From Candidatus Enterococcus willemsii (GTDB lineage: Bacteria; Bacillota; Bacilli; Lactobacillales; Enterococcaceae), in the NCBI RefSeq assembly GCF_009933335.1, contig NZ_MAEL01000045.1, positions 58,207-122,206 on the forward strand: a DNA stretch of 64,000 nucleotides, in the 5' to 3' direction. The notes under the pieces are model-generated. The model had not been told where the DNA came from. It worked only from the letters and a program-made list of their open reading frames with translations, and made no database searches. Shown here one piece after another: positions 36,094-45,411 of the stretch. Position 1 is the first letter of the stretch. The number at the start of each line of letters is the position of its first letter. Made by a program: the position numbers and the translations under genes.

Positions 36094-38514
36094 ATGTTAG
36101 TTTCATATAAATGGTTAAATGAATACCTTGATTTATCAAGTGTTTCACCACAAGAATTAGCTGATAAAATGTCTGTTACAGGAATCGAAGTCGAAGCAGT
36201 AGAAGTTCCTGAAGAAGGCTTGAAAAAAATCGTTGTTGGGGAAGTTGTTGAATGTGTTGATCATCCAGATTCAGACCATTTACACATTTGCCAAGTCAAC
36301 ATTGGTGAAGAAGAACTATCACAAATTGTTTGTGGGGCACCGAATGTCAAAGCAGGTATCAAAGTAATTGTTGCTTTACCAAATTCACGAATTGCCGGTA
36401 ACGTTAAAATTAAAAAAGGGAAAATGCGTGGACAAGTTTCGAATGGGATGATTTGTTCTCTTCAAGAAATTGGTTACTCTGATAGTGTGATTCCTAAAGA
36501 ATATTCAGAAGGAATTCAATATTTACCAGCTGATGCCGTTCCAGGTGAACCAGTCTTCTCTTATTTAGATATGGATGATGCAATTATTGAATTATCCATT
36601 ACGCCAAATCGTGCAGATGCACTAAGTATGCGTGGCGTTGCTTATGAAGTAGGCGCTATTTATAATCAAGTACCAACATTCAAAGATGAAAAATTAAATG
36701 AAGTAGCTAAAAAAGCAAGCGAAAAAATTAGTGTACGTGTTGAAGATGAAAAAGATGCACCAGCTTATCAAATTCGTGTTATTGAAAATGTTAAAATTGC
36801 GCCAAGTCCACAATGGTTGCAAAACATTTTGATGAATGCTGGTATTCGTCCAATTAATAATGTGGTCGACGTGACTAATTACATTTTATTATTGTTTGGT
36901 CAACCTTTACATGCGTTTGATTATGACCGATTGGGTAGTCAAGAAATCTTCGTTCGTCGTGCCCATGAAGGCGAAGAATTGGTGACTTTAGACGATGTGA
37001 CTCGTAAATTGACAAAAGAAAACATTGTCATTACCAATGGTAAAGTACCAGTAGCTTTAGCGGGTGTCATGGGTGGTTTGGATTCAGAAATTGTGGAAAC
37101 AACGACAACCGTGGCTTTAGAAGCAGCATTGTTTGATCCATTATCGATTCGTCGTACGTCAAAACAATTTAATTTACGCAGTGAATCTTCTTCTCGCTTT
37201 GAAAAAGGAATTAACAAAGCGACTGTTGGTGAAGCGTGTGATGTTGCAGCTGCAATGATTGCCAGTCTTGCTGGTGGAGAAGTCTTAAATGGCGCTGTCA
37301 AAGGATCAGAAGTGACTGTTGAGGATGTCAAAGTTGAAATTAGCTTAGAGCGTATTAATCACTATTTAGGAACAGAATTAACTGTTTCTCAAGTCAATGC
37401 TATTTTTGAAGCATTAGGGTTTGGTTATACAGAAACAGAAGGTCATTATGTTGTGGTTGTACCACCACGTCGTTGGGACATTTCAATTGAAGCGGACATT
37501 ATTGAAGAAGTTGCTCGTATTTACGGCTATAATAACTTACCGTCAACTTTACCAAGTGGGGAGACTGTTGCCGGCGCATTAACTCGTGAACAACGTCTGA
37601 CTCGTAAAGTTCGTAGCTTATTAGAAGGCAATGGAGTCAACGAAGCCATTAGCTATGCCTTAACAACAGAAGAAAAATCAACATCGTTCATGATGAAAGA
37701 AAGTCAAGCGACTCGTTTGGATTGGCCAATGACTGAGGATCGTGCAGTTTTACGTTTAAACTTAATTAGCGGTTTGTTAGACGATGTAGCATATAATGTG
37801 GCTCGTAAAAATACGCAATTAGCATTATACGAAATCGGTCGTGTCTTCTATCAAAATGAAGATGCAAAAACGAAATTACCTTTAGAGGAAAACCATGTAG
37901 CGTTTGCTTTGTCTGGTGAATGGACAACACGTGATTGGCAAGGAAAAGGCGAGAAAGTTGATTTCTACCATGCCAAAGGAATTGTCGATCAATTAGTAGA
38001 AATGTTATCACTTGAAGAAGTGGTGACATTTGAAAAAATTAGCGATATGCCAGATATGCATCCAGGTCGCACAGCAGCGATTTATTTAGGGGAAGAAAAA
38101 GTCGGCTTTGTCGGACAAATCCATCCAACAGTTGCTAAAGCTTATGATATTCCAGAAACGTATGTAGCGGAATTGAATTTAGAAGCATTGTTAGCATCAG
38201 ACGCAGGTAAACTAGTTTATGCACCCGTATCAAAATTCCCAGCTGTTTCACGCGATATTGCGTTGTTAGTCAAAGAAGACATCTCTAATCAAACAATTAC
38301 CCAAGAAATTACAAAAGCTGCGGGTAAATTACTAACTGACGTCGAATTATTTGATGTTTATCAAGGAAAAAATATTGAAGCAGGGCACAAATCATTGGCG
38401 TATAGCTTAACATTTGTGAATCCAGAAGCGACATTAACAGATGAAGAAATTAATCGTGCGATGAATAAAGTAACGAAAGCACTGACGGATAATTTAGAAG
38501 CTGTGATTCGATAG
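36094..38514 (+). CDS. pheT: Phenylalanyl-tRNA synthetase beta subunit
   Basis: 806 aa structural subunit of the alpha2-beta2 synthetase. Domains in order: tRNA-binding OB fold (~40-150, [20 protein letters not shown]), B3/B4 editing domain (~210-390), B5 (~405-475), the degenerate class II core (~490-690) and the C-terminal FDX-ACB anticodon domain (~712-805, [16 protein letters not shown]). The editing domain hydrolyses mischarged Tyr-tRNA-Phe. It is cotranscribed with pheS and followed by a terminator. Confidence 0.97.
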   Translation: MLVSYKWLNEYLDLSSVSPQELADKMSVTGIEVEAVEVPEEGLKKIVVGEVVECVDHPDSDHLHICQVNIGEEELSQIVCGAPNVKAGIKVIVALPNSRIAGNVKIKKGKMRGQVSNGMICSLQEIGYSDSVIPKEYSEGIQYLPADAVPGEPVFSYLDMDDAIIELSITPNRADALSMRGVAYEVGAIYNQVPTFKDEKLNEVAKKASEKISVRVEDEKDAPAYQIRVIENVKIAPSPQWLQNILMNAGIRPINNVVDVTNYILLLFGQPLHAFDYDRLGSQEIFVRRAHEGEELVTLDDVTRKLTKENIVITNGKVPVALAGVMGGLDSEIVETTTTVALEAALFDPLSIRRTSKQFNLRSESSSRFEKGINKATVGEACDVAAAMIASLAGGEVLNGAVKGSEVTVEDVKVEISLERINHYLGTELTVSQVNAIFEALGFGYTETEGHYVVVVPPRRWDISIEADIIEEVARIYGYNNLPSTLPSGETVAGALTREQRLTRKVRSLLEGNGVNEAISYALTTEEKSTSFMMKESQATRLDWPMTEDRAVLRLNLISGLLDDVAYNVARKNTQLALYEIGRVFYQNEDAKTKLPLEENHVAFALSGEWTTRDWQGKGEKVDFYHAKGIVDQLVEMLSLEEVVTFEKISDMPDMHPGRTAAIYLGEEKVGFVGQIHPTVAKAYDIPETYVAELNLEALLASDAGKLVYAPVSKFPAVSRDIALLVKEDISNQTITQEITKAAGKLLTDVELFDVYQGKNIEAGHKSLAYSLTFVNPEATLTDEEINRAMNKVTKALTDNLEAVIR

Positions 38515-38560
38515 AAGGAGAAGTTTTTTTCAAGTCGCCTATAATTATTATTCAATAAAA

Positions 38561-38605
38561 AAAACCACTAAAGAGTTAAATACTGACTCTTTAGTGGTTT
38601 TTTTA
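38561..38605 (+). terminator. Terminator after pheT
   Basis: AAACCACTAAAGAGT (about 38562-38576) pairs with ACTCTTTAGTGGTTT (38586-38600), followed by T. Confidence 0.9.
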
Positions 38606-38672
38606 TTGTGGAAGTACATATAAGTTGAAGATTGCCACTTCTAATGTGGAAAAAATTGATTTCAGCAAATGT

Positions 38673-38689
38673 TGAAAACGTTTTATACT
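38673..38689 (+). promoter_or_regulatory. cre (CcpA) site over the -10 of the beta-glucoside PTS operon
   Basis: TGAAAACGTTTTAT (38673-38686) matches the cre consensus TGAAANCGNTTTCA at all but one defined position and overlaps the -10 TATACT (38684-38689). Bound CcpA-HPr(Ser-P) would repress when glucose is present. No strong -35 is visible, which would fit a need for an activator. Confidence 0.7.
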
Positions 38690-38714
38690 GTGTTTGTAAG
38701 AAGGAGTTGAAAAA

Positions 38715-39047
38715 ATGAAAGAAAAAATAAATACAGAATTAGATTCAATGGCAATTATTCTTCATGCAGGAAATGCTAAGAGTTGTGCCTTTGAAGCTAT
38801 GATGGAAGTCAAACAAGGCAATGTTGAAAGTTACAATGATAAATATCAGGAAGCAAGAAAAGAAATTGTTTTGGCTAAAAAAGCACATGCAGAATTGTTA
38901 CGGAAATTATCGGCTGCTGAATGTATGGAAAATATTGATTTACTTTTAGTTCATGCAGAAGGCCATTTATCGTCAACGGATATTGCTGTTGAATTAATTG
39001 GAGATATTGGAGAACTATATAAGTGGAAGGAGAATTTATATGGATAA
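38715..39047 (+). CDS. PTS lactose/cellobiose-family EIIA component
   Basis: 110 aa cytoplasmic phosphocarrier of the Lac family, forming a helical trimer. The phosphorylated histidine lies in LLVHAEGHLSS (~residue 79). It accepts phosphate from HPr and passes it to the EIIB encoded two genes downstream. AAGGAG precedes ATG 38715. It is first in the operon EIIA-GH1-EIIB-EIIC, overlapping the glycosidase gene by 8 bp, so subunits are likely made in coupled amounts. Confidence 0.92.
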   Translation: MKEKINTELDSMAIILHAGNAKSCAFEAMMEVKQGNVESYNDKYQEARKEIVLAKKAHAELLRKLSAAECMENIDLLLVHAEGHLSSTDIAVELIGDIGELYKWKENLYG

Positions 39048-40449
39048 AAACTTTTTATGGGGTGGCGCAACAGCTTCTTATCAATGTGAGGGTGCATGGG
39101 ATGTAGATGACAAGCAACCTTCAATGTGGGATGTCTATCTACATGAAAATAATTTAGAAAATGGCGATATTGCGAGCGATCACTATCATCGCTATGAAGA
39201 AGATATTCGTATGATGGCGGAAGGTGGACAAAATACGTATCGTTTTTCATTATCATGGCCACGGATTATCAAAGATAAAGAAGGTACGGTCAATGAAAAA
39301 GGGGTGGCTTTTTATCATCGTATTTTAGACACTTGTCATAAGTATGGTATTGAACCTTTTGTAACTATTTATCACTGGGATTTACCTCAGTATTGGGAAG
39401 CAGAAGGTGGTTGGCTCAATCATCAAGTATGCGCAGCATATGAACATTTTGCTAAAGTTTGTTTTGAAAATTTTGGTGAAAAAGTGACGTATTGGACGAC
39501 ATTTAATGAACCAAAGTGGTTTATTGTGAATGGTTACTTTATTGGAAACTATCCTCCAGGTTTGCAAGATGTTCAGAAAACAATGTACGGTGCTTACCAT
39601 GTGATGTATGCTAGTGCATTAGCAGTAAGGGCTTTTCGAGAAGGAAACTATCCAGGGGAAATTGGGATTGTCCATAGCTATACACCAGTAAATGGGGTGG
39701 ATGATTCGATTGAAACAAAAATTGCAATGCGCTATGCAGACAATTATTGTAATAATTGGATTTTAGATACTGCTGCTTTAGGTGAATTCCCAATCGATTT
39801 AATTGCAAAGCTATCAGAAAAATATGATGTATCCTTTATGAAACAAGAAGAACTCGCTATTATCAAACAATATACCGTTGACTTTATTGGATTAAACTAT
39901 TATGCACGTACATTGGTGAAACCTTATACCGAAGGAGAAACACAACTGATTTTTAATCACTCAGGTAAAAAAGGGCAAAGTAAAGTGGTAATTAAAAACT
40001 GGTTTGAACAAGTGAAAGATCCAAATAGTGAGTATACTGCTTGGGATACCGAAATTTATCCGAAAGGCTTGCAAGATGGTCTTTTGGAAGCATGGCAAAG
40101 ATATCAATTGCCAATTTTTGTAACAGAAAATGGGGTAGGAGTTCGTGAAGATGTTTCGGTTGAGTGTGTTCAAGATGAGTACCGAATTGCTTTTATGAAC
40201 GATCATATTAATGCAATTATGAATGCCATGGATCAAGGTGTTGATATTCGAGGGTATTATGCGTGGGCATCCTTTGATTTGTATTCTTGGAAAAATGGTG
40301 TAGAAAAACGTTATGGCTTGGTTGCTGTAGACTTTGAAAATAACCAAGTGAGAAAACCGAAAGCTTCTTATTATTGGTTTAAAGAAATGATTGCAAGCAA
40401 TGCAAGATTGATTACACGTCGAAAATTCGAAGGAGACAAAATAAAATGA
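39040..40449 (+). CDS. 6-phospho-beta-glucosidase, glycoside hydrolase family 1
   Basis: 469 aa TIM-barrel enzyme that cleaves the phosphorylated disaccharide or aryl glucoside brought in by the adjacent PTS. The acid/base Glu is in TFNEPKW (~158) and the nucleophile in FVTENGVG (~363). The 6-phosphate pocket motif SWKNGVEKRYGLVAVD near the C-terminus distinguishes it from unphosphorylated beta-glucosidases. ATG 39040 has GGAG 8 bp upstream. It overlaps EIIA (8 bp) and EIIB (4 bp). Confidence 0.93.
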   Translation: MDKNFLWGGATASYQCEGAWDVDDKQPSMWDVYLHENNLENGDIASDHYHRYEEDIRMMAEGGQNTYRFSLSWPRIIKDKEGTVNEKGVAFYHRILDTCHKYGIEPFVTIYHWDLPQYWEAEGGWLNHQVCAAYEHFAKVCFENFGEKVTYWTTFNEPKWFIVNGYFIGNYPPGLQDVQKTMYGAYHVMYASALAVRAFREGNYPGEIGIVHSYTPVNGVDDSIETKIAMRYADNYCNNWILDTAALGEFPIDLIAKLSEKYDVSFMKQEELAIIKQYTVDFIGLNYYARTLVKPYTEGETQLIFNHSGKKGQSKVVIKNWFEQVKDPNSEYTAWDTEIYPKGLQDGLLEAWQRYQLPIFVTENGVGVREDVSVECVQDEYRIAFMNDHINAIMNAMDQGVDIRGYYAWASFDLYSWKNGVEKRYGLVAVDFENNQVRKPKASYYWFKEMIASNARLITRRKFEGDKIK

Positions 40450-40739
40450 AAAAAGTGATTTTAGTTTGTAATGCAGGGATGTCTACTGGGATGCTGGCCA
40501 AAAAAATTGAAGCAGCATCAAATCATACACTAGAAGTAAAAGCGTATAGTGAGTCCGAATATACAGATTATCTTGCTGGTGCCGACTTAGTATTGATTGG
40601 ACCGCAAATTCGTTTTTTATTACCACAAATTGAGCAAGCTGTAGATGTACCTGTTCGTGCCATTTCACCAATGAAATATGGGATAATGGATGGAAAAGGT
40701 GTCTATGAAGATATAGTTAAATTAATTGGAGGGGAATAA
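40446..40739 (+). CDS. PTS lactose/cellobiose-family EIIB component
   Basis: 97 aa cytoplasmic subunit with the phosphocysteine loop VILVCNAGMSTGML (Cys8). It transfers phosphate from EIIA to the incoming sugar bound in EIIC. The size and sequence match CelA/LicB-type EIIB. The start overlaps the glycosidase stop (ATGA), and EIIC begins 2 bp after its stop. Confidence 0.93.
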   Translation: MKKVILVCNAGMSTGMLAKKIEAASNHTLEVKAYSESEYTDYLAGADLVLIGPQIRFLLPQIEQAVDVPVRAISPMKYGIMDGKGVYEDIVKLIGGE

Positions 40740-40741
40740 AT

Positions 40742-42034
40742 ATGGGATTTCAATCTTTAAGCGATAGTATGGATAAATATATTTCACCTTTTGCGAATAA
40801 ATTGAGTCAGCAACGGCATTTAAAAGCAACTCGAGATACCTTTATGTCAATGTTACCAATCACCTTATTTGGATCTCTTCCAATTATCATTAATGCAGCA
40901 CCAGTAACCGATGATACAACAAATAAGCTGTTATTAGCTTGGGCAGATTTTGCCAATAATAATAGTATGATTTTAAATTGGTTGAGTGGTATTACGCTAG
41001 GAGCTATGTCGTTATATATTTGTTTAGGTGTGACGTATTTTTTATGTAGACATTACAATGAGGATGTTTTAAGACCAATTATGTTTGCAATTGCTGGTTT
41101 CTTAATGCTGGTTTTAACACCTCTAAAAATGGGGTGGGATGGCAAAGAAGTAGAGATTGGTTTTATTGATGGTCGAGGGATTCTAATGGCAATTTTTGTT
41201 GGAATTGTAACAGTGGAAGGTTATCATTGGATGCGCAAGAAAAATATTGGACGTATTTCAATGCCAGATAGCGTACCTGCTTCTTTATCAGAAACATTTG
41301 CTACTTTGGTGCCTGGAATGATTTTATTGAGCTTTTACTCCGTTTTATTTATTGTCTTTCATTTGATGGGCACCACAGCTGTTCAATTTATTTATAATGT
41401 CATGTCTCCAAGTTTTAAAGCAGCAGATAGTCTAACTTTTACTATTATTATTACGTTCTTAGTTCATCTATTTTGGTTCTTTGGTATTCATGATGCTGCT
41501 TTAGCAGGCGTCTTAGGACCAATTCGTGATGGGAATCTTTCAATCAATGCCGCAGAAAAAATAACAGGTGCAGAATTATCCAATATTTTTACCACGCCGT
41601 TTTGGACATATTTTGTTATTATCGGTGGTTCAGGATCGGTTTTAGCCTTGTCTTTTCTAATGATGCGGTCAAAATCAAAACAATTAAGTACAGTTGGAAA
41701 AATCGGATTCCTCCCATCTATTTTCGGTATTTCTGAACCAATTATTTTTGGCACACCATTAATGCTTAATCCGATTTTCTTATTTCCATTTATTTTTACT
41801 TCAGTATTTAATAGTATTGTAACGTATTTGTTAATGAGCTGGGGTGTTGTTGGAAAAACATTTGCTGTCTTTTCATGGCAGATGCCCGCACCATTAGGAG
41901 CATTTTTATCAACCTTAGATTGGCGAGCGTTTGTGTTAGTGATGGTTTTAATGGTACTAAATGGTGTCATTTACTATCCATTTTTAAAAGTTTACGAAAA
42001 GAACTTAATTAAACTCGAAGCAGAATCTGAATAG
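40742..42034 (+). CDS. PTS lactose/cellobiose-family EIIC permease
   Basis: 430 aa integral membrane sugar transporter with about ten membrane helices. It carries family features such as LVHLFWFFGIHDAALAG (~235-250) and the loop GISEPIIFGTPLMLNPIF (~335), which holds the sugar-binding Glu. Together with EIIA and EIIB it forms a complete system, most likely for cellobiose or another beta-glucoside given the linked 6-phospho-beta-glucosidase. A terminator follows. Confidence 0.93.
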   Translation: MGFQSLSDSMDKYISPFANKLSQQRHLKATRDTFMSMLPITLFGSLPIIINAAPVTDDTTNKLLLAWADFANNNSMILNWLSGITLGAMSLYICLGVTYFLCRHYNEDVLRPIMFAIAGFLMLVLTPLKMGWDGKEVEIGFIDGRGILMAIFVGIVTVEGYHWMRKKNIGRISMPDSVPASLSETFATLVPGMILLSFYSVLFIVFHLMGTTAVQFIYNVMSPSFKAADSLTFTIIITFLVHLFWFFGIHDAALAGVLGPIRDGNLSINAAEKITGAELSNIFTTPFWTYFVIIGGSGSVLALSFLMMRSKSKQLSTVGKIGFLPSIFGISEPIIFGTPLMLNPIFLFPFIFTSVFNSIVTYLLMSWGVVGKTFAVFSWQMPAPLGAFLSTLDWRAFVLVMVLMVLNGVIYYPFLKVYEKNLIKLEAESE

Positions 42035-42041
42035 TAAAAAT

Positions 42042-42076
42042 AAGCGGAGACAATACTAGTGCTGTTTCCGCTTTTG
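42042..42076 (+). terminator. Terminator after the PTS operon
   Basis: AAGCGGAGACA (42042-42052) pairs with TGTTTCCGCTT (42063-42073) with one mismatch, followed by T. Confidence 0.75.
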
Positions 42077-42128
42077 TGCGATAGCTATTAGAATATGCTA
42101 ATATACTGACATGAGGAGGGGAGTTCAA

Positions 42129-44006
42129 GTGAATCCGCTGGAACGTCAACAAGAAATTATTCAATTGTTACAACATACAACAAACCATACATTAACTGCC
42201 AATGAATTAGCAGCACATTTAATGGTCTCATCTAAAACGATTCGTAATGATATTTCGCAGTTGAATAAACAAGGAGATGAACCAATTATTCAATCAAAGG
42301 CTGGACAAGGATTTATGTTGATTCGGCCTTCAGAAGTGTCGGTATTACCGATTAAAGAAGATGTTCGTTTTCGACTGGTATATCATATGATTGAAAAACA
42401 AGCAATTAATTTTTTTGAGTTAGCCGATCTTTTGTTTGTCAGTGAATCAACTTTAGATAGACTAGTTAGGGAGTTAAATGCTGTTATTGAAAAACAAGAT
42501 AAAAAACTATTAATTACTCGCCAGCAAAATCAATTGTTTATTCCAGGTGATGAAGAACAAAAACGCAAGCTATTTAATATATTTTTAAATCGAGAAATTG
42601 AAATCAACAAATTAAGCCTTGATAAATATAGTAATTATTTTACATCCTGCGACTTAGGAGAGCTATCCGATTGCATTATTCACTTTCATCGTGAGAAAAA
42701 TATCGTACTAAATGATTTTTCAACAATTTCTTTTGTATTACATCTTGCTGTGTTAATTGAACGAGTAGCAATGGGGAGTATTTTATCTGAAGAGATAGAA
42801 GCATATGATAAAGATATGAGTTATCAAATTGCGCAAGAGTTGTCTACAGAACTAAAGAAAATTCGGATAACTATCCCAGAAAATGAATTACCTTACATCC
42901 GTAGATTATACTTAGGGAAATTACCCAAACAACCACAAATTGAAGATTATTATCTTACTGAAATTGTCGAGCAGATTCTTGAAAGTATCAGACACATGTA
43001 TAAAATTGACTTTTCTAAAGATGAACAATTCAAAACTTACCTAACGATGCATCTTTCAGGTTTGTATACTAGAGGCATTCAAAAAAGCTATCTAACCAAC
43101 CCTTTAGTGGAGGAAATGAAGAATAAATTCCCTTTTATTTATAATATTAGTGTTTACGCAGCGTCAATGATTCAAAAGCAACTAGTTATTTCTTTTCCCG
43201 ATGATGAAATCGCTTATATTGCTCTTCATTTTTTATCTGCTTCAGAGACCTTACGTATTAATAAAAAGAAACGAGTCCTGGTTGTTAGTCCTTATGGCAT
43301 TGCAAGTCAGCGAATTATCAGTCAAAAGTTATCAAAAATTACAGGATTTTCAATTGAAATCATTCAATTTTTATCTGTTTTGGAATATAAAGCAAGCAAA
43401 ATTAAGAATGTAGATTTAATTGTTACTTCCGAATATTTAGAACCAGAGTCAGATGTACCAATTTATCATTATGCTTCCTTCTTAACAGACCATGATATTT
43501 TAGAAATTACCAAATTATTTGAACAGCAGGCGAAAAAAAGTACAGTTTTTGAACGATTTTTCAAGAAGGAATTATTTTTTAGTCAAATGTCATTTGATAC
43601 CCGAGAAGCAGTCATCGATTTTCTGTGTCAACAATTATTGGATAAAGGGTATTGTAACGAAGAGTATCATGAGAAAGTTTTAGAAAGAGAGCTACTTTCA
43701 AGTACATCCTATGGAAATTATTTTGCGATTCCACATGCTATTAAAAGATGTGCAGAAAAAAATGCTGTATCCATTTGCTGCTTAGACAAAGCGATTGATT
43801 GGGGCGGAAAAAAAGTAAAACTAGTTTTATTGTTAGCTTTGAAAGAAGAGCGAGAAGATATGTTTGAAGAATTATTTGTCCAGTTAGTAGAAATGCTTAA
43901 CGAACCGAGTTTTGTCAAGAAACTGGCAAAGCAACAAACTTTTGAAGCGTTCATTTATTTATGTCAACATTCGATGAGGTTAAACTATTTGCAGACTAAC
44001 AACTAA
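42129..44006 (+). CDS. PRD-containing transcriptional regulator (LicR/MtlR type)
   Basis: 625 aa. Order: DeoR-like helix-turn-helix (~5-60), second HTH (~85-135), PRD1 (~180-280) and PRD2 (~290-390) with phosphorylatable histidines (VLHLAVLIERV; LTMHLSGLYTR; IALHFLSA), an EIIB-like domain (~400-485) and an EIIA(Fru/Mtl)-like domain (~490-625) with IPHA (His ~535). The EIIB-like loop reads VLVVSPYGIASQ, with Ser where the phospho-Cys would be. It should activate the PTS operon upstream according to PTS phosphorylation state. GTG 42129 is chosen because ATG 42111 lies within the GAGGAGGGG site. Confidence 0.88.
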   Translation: MNPLERQQEIIQLLQHTTNHTLTANELAAHLMVSSKTIRNDISQLNKQGDEPIIQSKAGQGFMLIRPSEVSVLPIKEDVRFRLVYHMIEKQAINFFELADLLFVSESTLDRLVRELNAVIEKQDKKLLITRQQNQLFIPGDEEQKRKLFNIFLNREIEINKLSLDKYSNYFTSCDLGELSDCIIHFHREKNIVLNDFSTISFVLHLAVLIERVAMGSILSEEIEAYDKDMSYQIAQELSTELKKIRITIPENELPYIRRLYLGKLPKQPQIEDYYLTEIVEQILESIRHMYKIDFSKDEQFKTYLTMHLSGLYTRGIQKSYLTNPLVEEMKNKFPFIYNISVYAASMIQKQLVISFPDDEIAYIALHFLSASETLRINKKKRVLVVSPYGIASQRIISQKLSKITGFSIEIIQFLSVLEYKASKIKNVDLIVTSEYLEPESDVPIYHYASFLTDHDILEITKLFEQQAKKSTVFERFFKKELFFSQMSFDTREAVIDFLCQQLLDKGYCNEEYHEKVLERELLSSTSYGNYFAIPHAIKRCAEKNAVSICCLDKAIDWGGKKVKLVLLLALKEEREDMFEELFVQLVEMLNEPSFVKKLAKQQTFEAFIYLCQHSMRLNYLQTNN

Positions 44007-44015
44007 TCCACTTTT

Positions 44016-44052
44016 ACACCAAAAGTCGATGCATCGATTTTTGGTGTTTTTT
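44016..44052 (+). terminator. Terminator after the PRD regulator
   Basis: ACACCAAAAGTCGAT (44016-44030) pairs with ATCGATTTTTGGTGT (about 44033-44047) with one mismatch, then T. Confidence 0.85.
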
Positions 44053-44199
44053 GATTTTAATTTCTAAAAACTAACGTTCAAGTACAGATATCAGACGTTT
44101 AGGACATTTCTGATTTTTTTGACACTAAAAATGGTATATTTAAAGTAAGAATATAAATCAAAGAAGTAATTTGTCATGCTATTTAGGAGGAAAAATAAA

Positions 44200-45189
44200 A
44201 TGTTTTTTTCAAAGAAGTTGTCTGAACCAATATTTTTGCGCGAATTTCAAGACCACCATATACGAATTGAGGAAATGAAAAAATTTTCTTCAAAATTGTC
44301 AGAAGAAGGCCAAAAGCAATTAGCTCATGATGTTCGTTCTTTGGAGTATGGGATTCAAGGAGAGAAAAATATTGCTTTTGAATTAAAGCATGCAACAATA
44401 CCTATGTATATTTTGCATGATATCTATATTGAACATGGAGAACGTTCTGCACAGATTGATTATTTAATCTTTACCCATAAAATATGTTTTGTTGTTGAAT
44501 GTAAAAATTTATACGGCAATATTGAGATTACCAACCGAGGTGATTTTATTCGTAAGGTTGGGAAACGTCAGCCAGAACGTATCTATTCACCTCTTGCTCA
44601 AAATAAACGACATATTGATGTTCTTAAGCATGTGCTAAAGGATGAAAATGAACACCCTTTGAAAAAAATACTTAGAAAAATGTTTCAAGAAGAGCGTTAT
44701 CAATCAGTGGTGGTGTTAGCAAATCCAAGAACAGTCGTACAAGATCGCTTTGCGAAAAAAGAAATTAAATCACAAGTGATTCAAGCGGATCAGCTTATTA
44801 CGTATATTGAAAAACAAGTGAAAGAATCAAAAAATACAGCTTTTTCTGATAAAGATTTATTGAATTGGGCGCAGAAACACTTAGCATTGCATCAGTCTAA
44901 AATGGTCAATTATTTGGATAATTATCAAAAATACAAAAAAAAGATTCAGTTAGTGAATCGTACGGAATTAATCAATGCAGTGAAACAATTCCGTTTACAA
45001 AAAAGTAGGGAAAAAGGACTAATTGGAAAAGCTTACTATATTTTTACAGATAAACAAATGGAAGCTTTGATAGAAAGAATGCCACAAAATAAAGGAGAAT
45101 TAACTGAAGTACCAGGATTTGGAGAGAAGCGGGTTGCTGATTTTGGTGCTGAATTATTAGAAGTATTAAAAATTGCCCAATATGAGTAG
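44200..45189 (+). CDS. NERD (nuclease-related) domain protein with C-terminal HRDC-like domain
   Basis: 329 aa. The NERD domain (~40-160) carries the PD-(D/E)xK-type pattern RSAQIDYLIFT...VVECKNLYGNIEI, so D, E and K of a nuclease active site are all present. The C-terminal ~75 residues (YYIFTDKQMEALIERMP, LTEVPGFGEKRVADFG) look like an HRDC nucleic-acid-binding domain as in RecQ helicases. A middle helical region links them. The role is unknown; a DNA-processing function is inferred from the two domains. AGGAGG is 9 bp before ATG 44200. It stands alone, after a terminator and before the exporter leader. Confidence 0.8.
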   Translation: MFFSKKLSEPIFLREFQDHHIRIEEMKKFSSKLSEEGQKQLAHDVRSLEYGIQGEKNIAFELKHATIPMYILHDIYIEHGERSAQIDYLIFTHKICFVVECKNLYGNIEITNRGDFIRKVGKRQPERIYSPLAQNKRHIDVLKHVLKDENEHPLKKILRKMFQEERYQSVVVLANPRTVVQDRFAKKEIKSQVIQADQLITYIEKQVKESKNTAFSDKDLLNWAQKHLALHQSKMVNYLDNYQKYKKKIQLVNRTELINAVKQFRLQKSREKGLIGKAYYIFTDKQMEALIERMPQNKGELTEVPGFGEKRVADFGAELLEVLKIAQYE

Positions 45190-45230
45190 TCATTATTAAT
45201 AGCTCATACATGTTGAAATCATAAAATCAA

Positions 45231-45259
45231 TTGTCCAAAATTAGGAAATATGCTACAGT
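45231..45259 (+). promoter_or_regulatory. Promoter of the leader peptide-ABC exporter unit
   Basis: TTGTCC (45231-45236), exactly 17 bp, then TACAGT (45254-45259), preceded by TGC as an extended -10. The expected transcript start is ~45266. Confidence 0.6.
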
Positions 45260-45290
45260 CTATGAAAGCGATTTAATCGGAGGGTGTAAA

Positions 45291-45323
45291 ATGAGTGGTC
45301 AACGAGGTATCTACTCGATATAG
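45291..45323 (+). CDS. Ten-residue leader peptide ORF (MSGQRGIYSI)
   Basis: A 10-codon ORF, too short for normal gene calling, with a strong ribosome site GGAGGGTG (45279-45286) 7 bp before its ATG. It lies ~25 nt into the predicted transcript of the exporter gene. Its last codons and TAG stop form the left arm of a terminator hairpin, so ribosome position on this ORF would decide whether that hairpin can form. GIYSI resembles the GIFSI near the start of the ErmC leader peptide (recalled); with five residues this could be chance. Translation is inferred, not shown. Confidence 0.6.
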   Translation: MSGQRGIYSI

Positions 45324-45377
45324 CTGAGAGATAGGCACTATATCGAGGATTTTTTCCTATCATACTTAGCTATATCG
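45308..45377 (+). promoter_or_regulatory. Transcription attenuator with alternative hairpins
   Basis: Three mutually exclusive pairings share one segment. Terminator: CTCGATATAG (45314-45323) with CTATATCGAG (45338-45347), 10 bp perfect. Alternative 1: TATCT-a-CTC (45308-45316) with GAGAGATA (45326-45333), 8 bp with one bulge. Alternative 2: CGATATAGCT (45316-45325) with AGCTATATCG (45368-45377), 10 bp perfect. Either alternative takes away the left terminator arm. This is the layout of ribosome-controlled attenuation. Confidence 0.65.
45314..45355 (+). terminator. Attenuator terminator inside the leader
   Basis: Perfect 10-bp stem, 14-nt loop, then GATTTTTT (T run at 45350-45355). It sits upstream of the exporter gene, so it can only be regulatory. 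Confidence 0.65.
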
Positions 45378-45411
45378 TCCTTATTAGTTAAATAATGAAG
45401 GGGATATCGCT

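Noticed and set aside
45397..45411. GATATCGCTAT before the exporter start as a fourth copy of the attenuator arm
   Set aside because: It resembles the arm in base content but pairs with it only partly; the two stronger pairings are sufficient.
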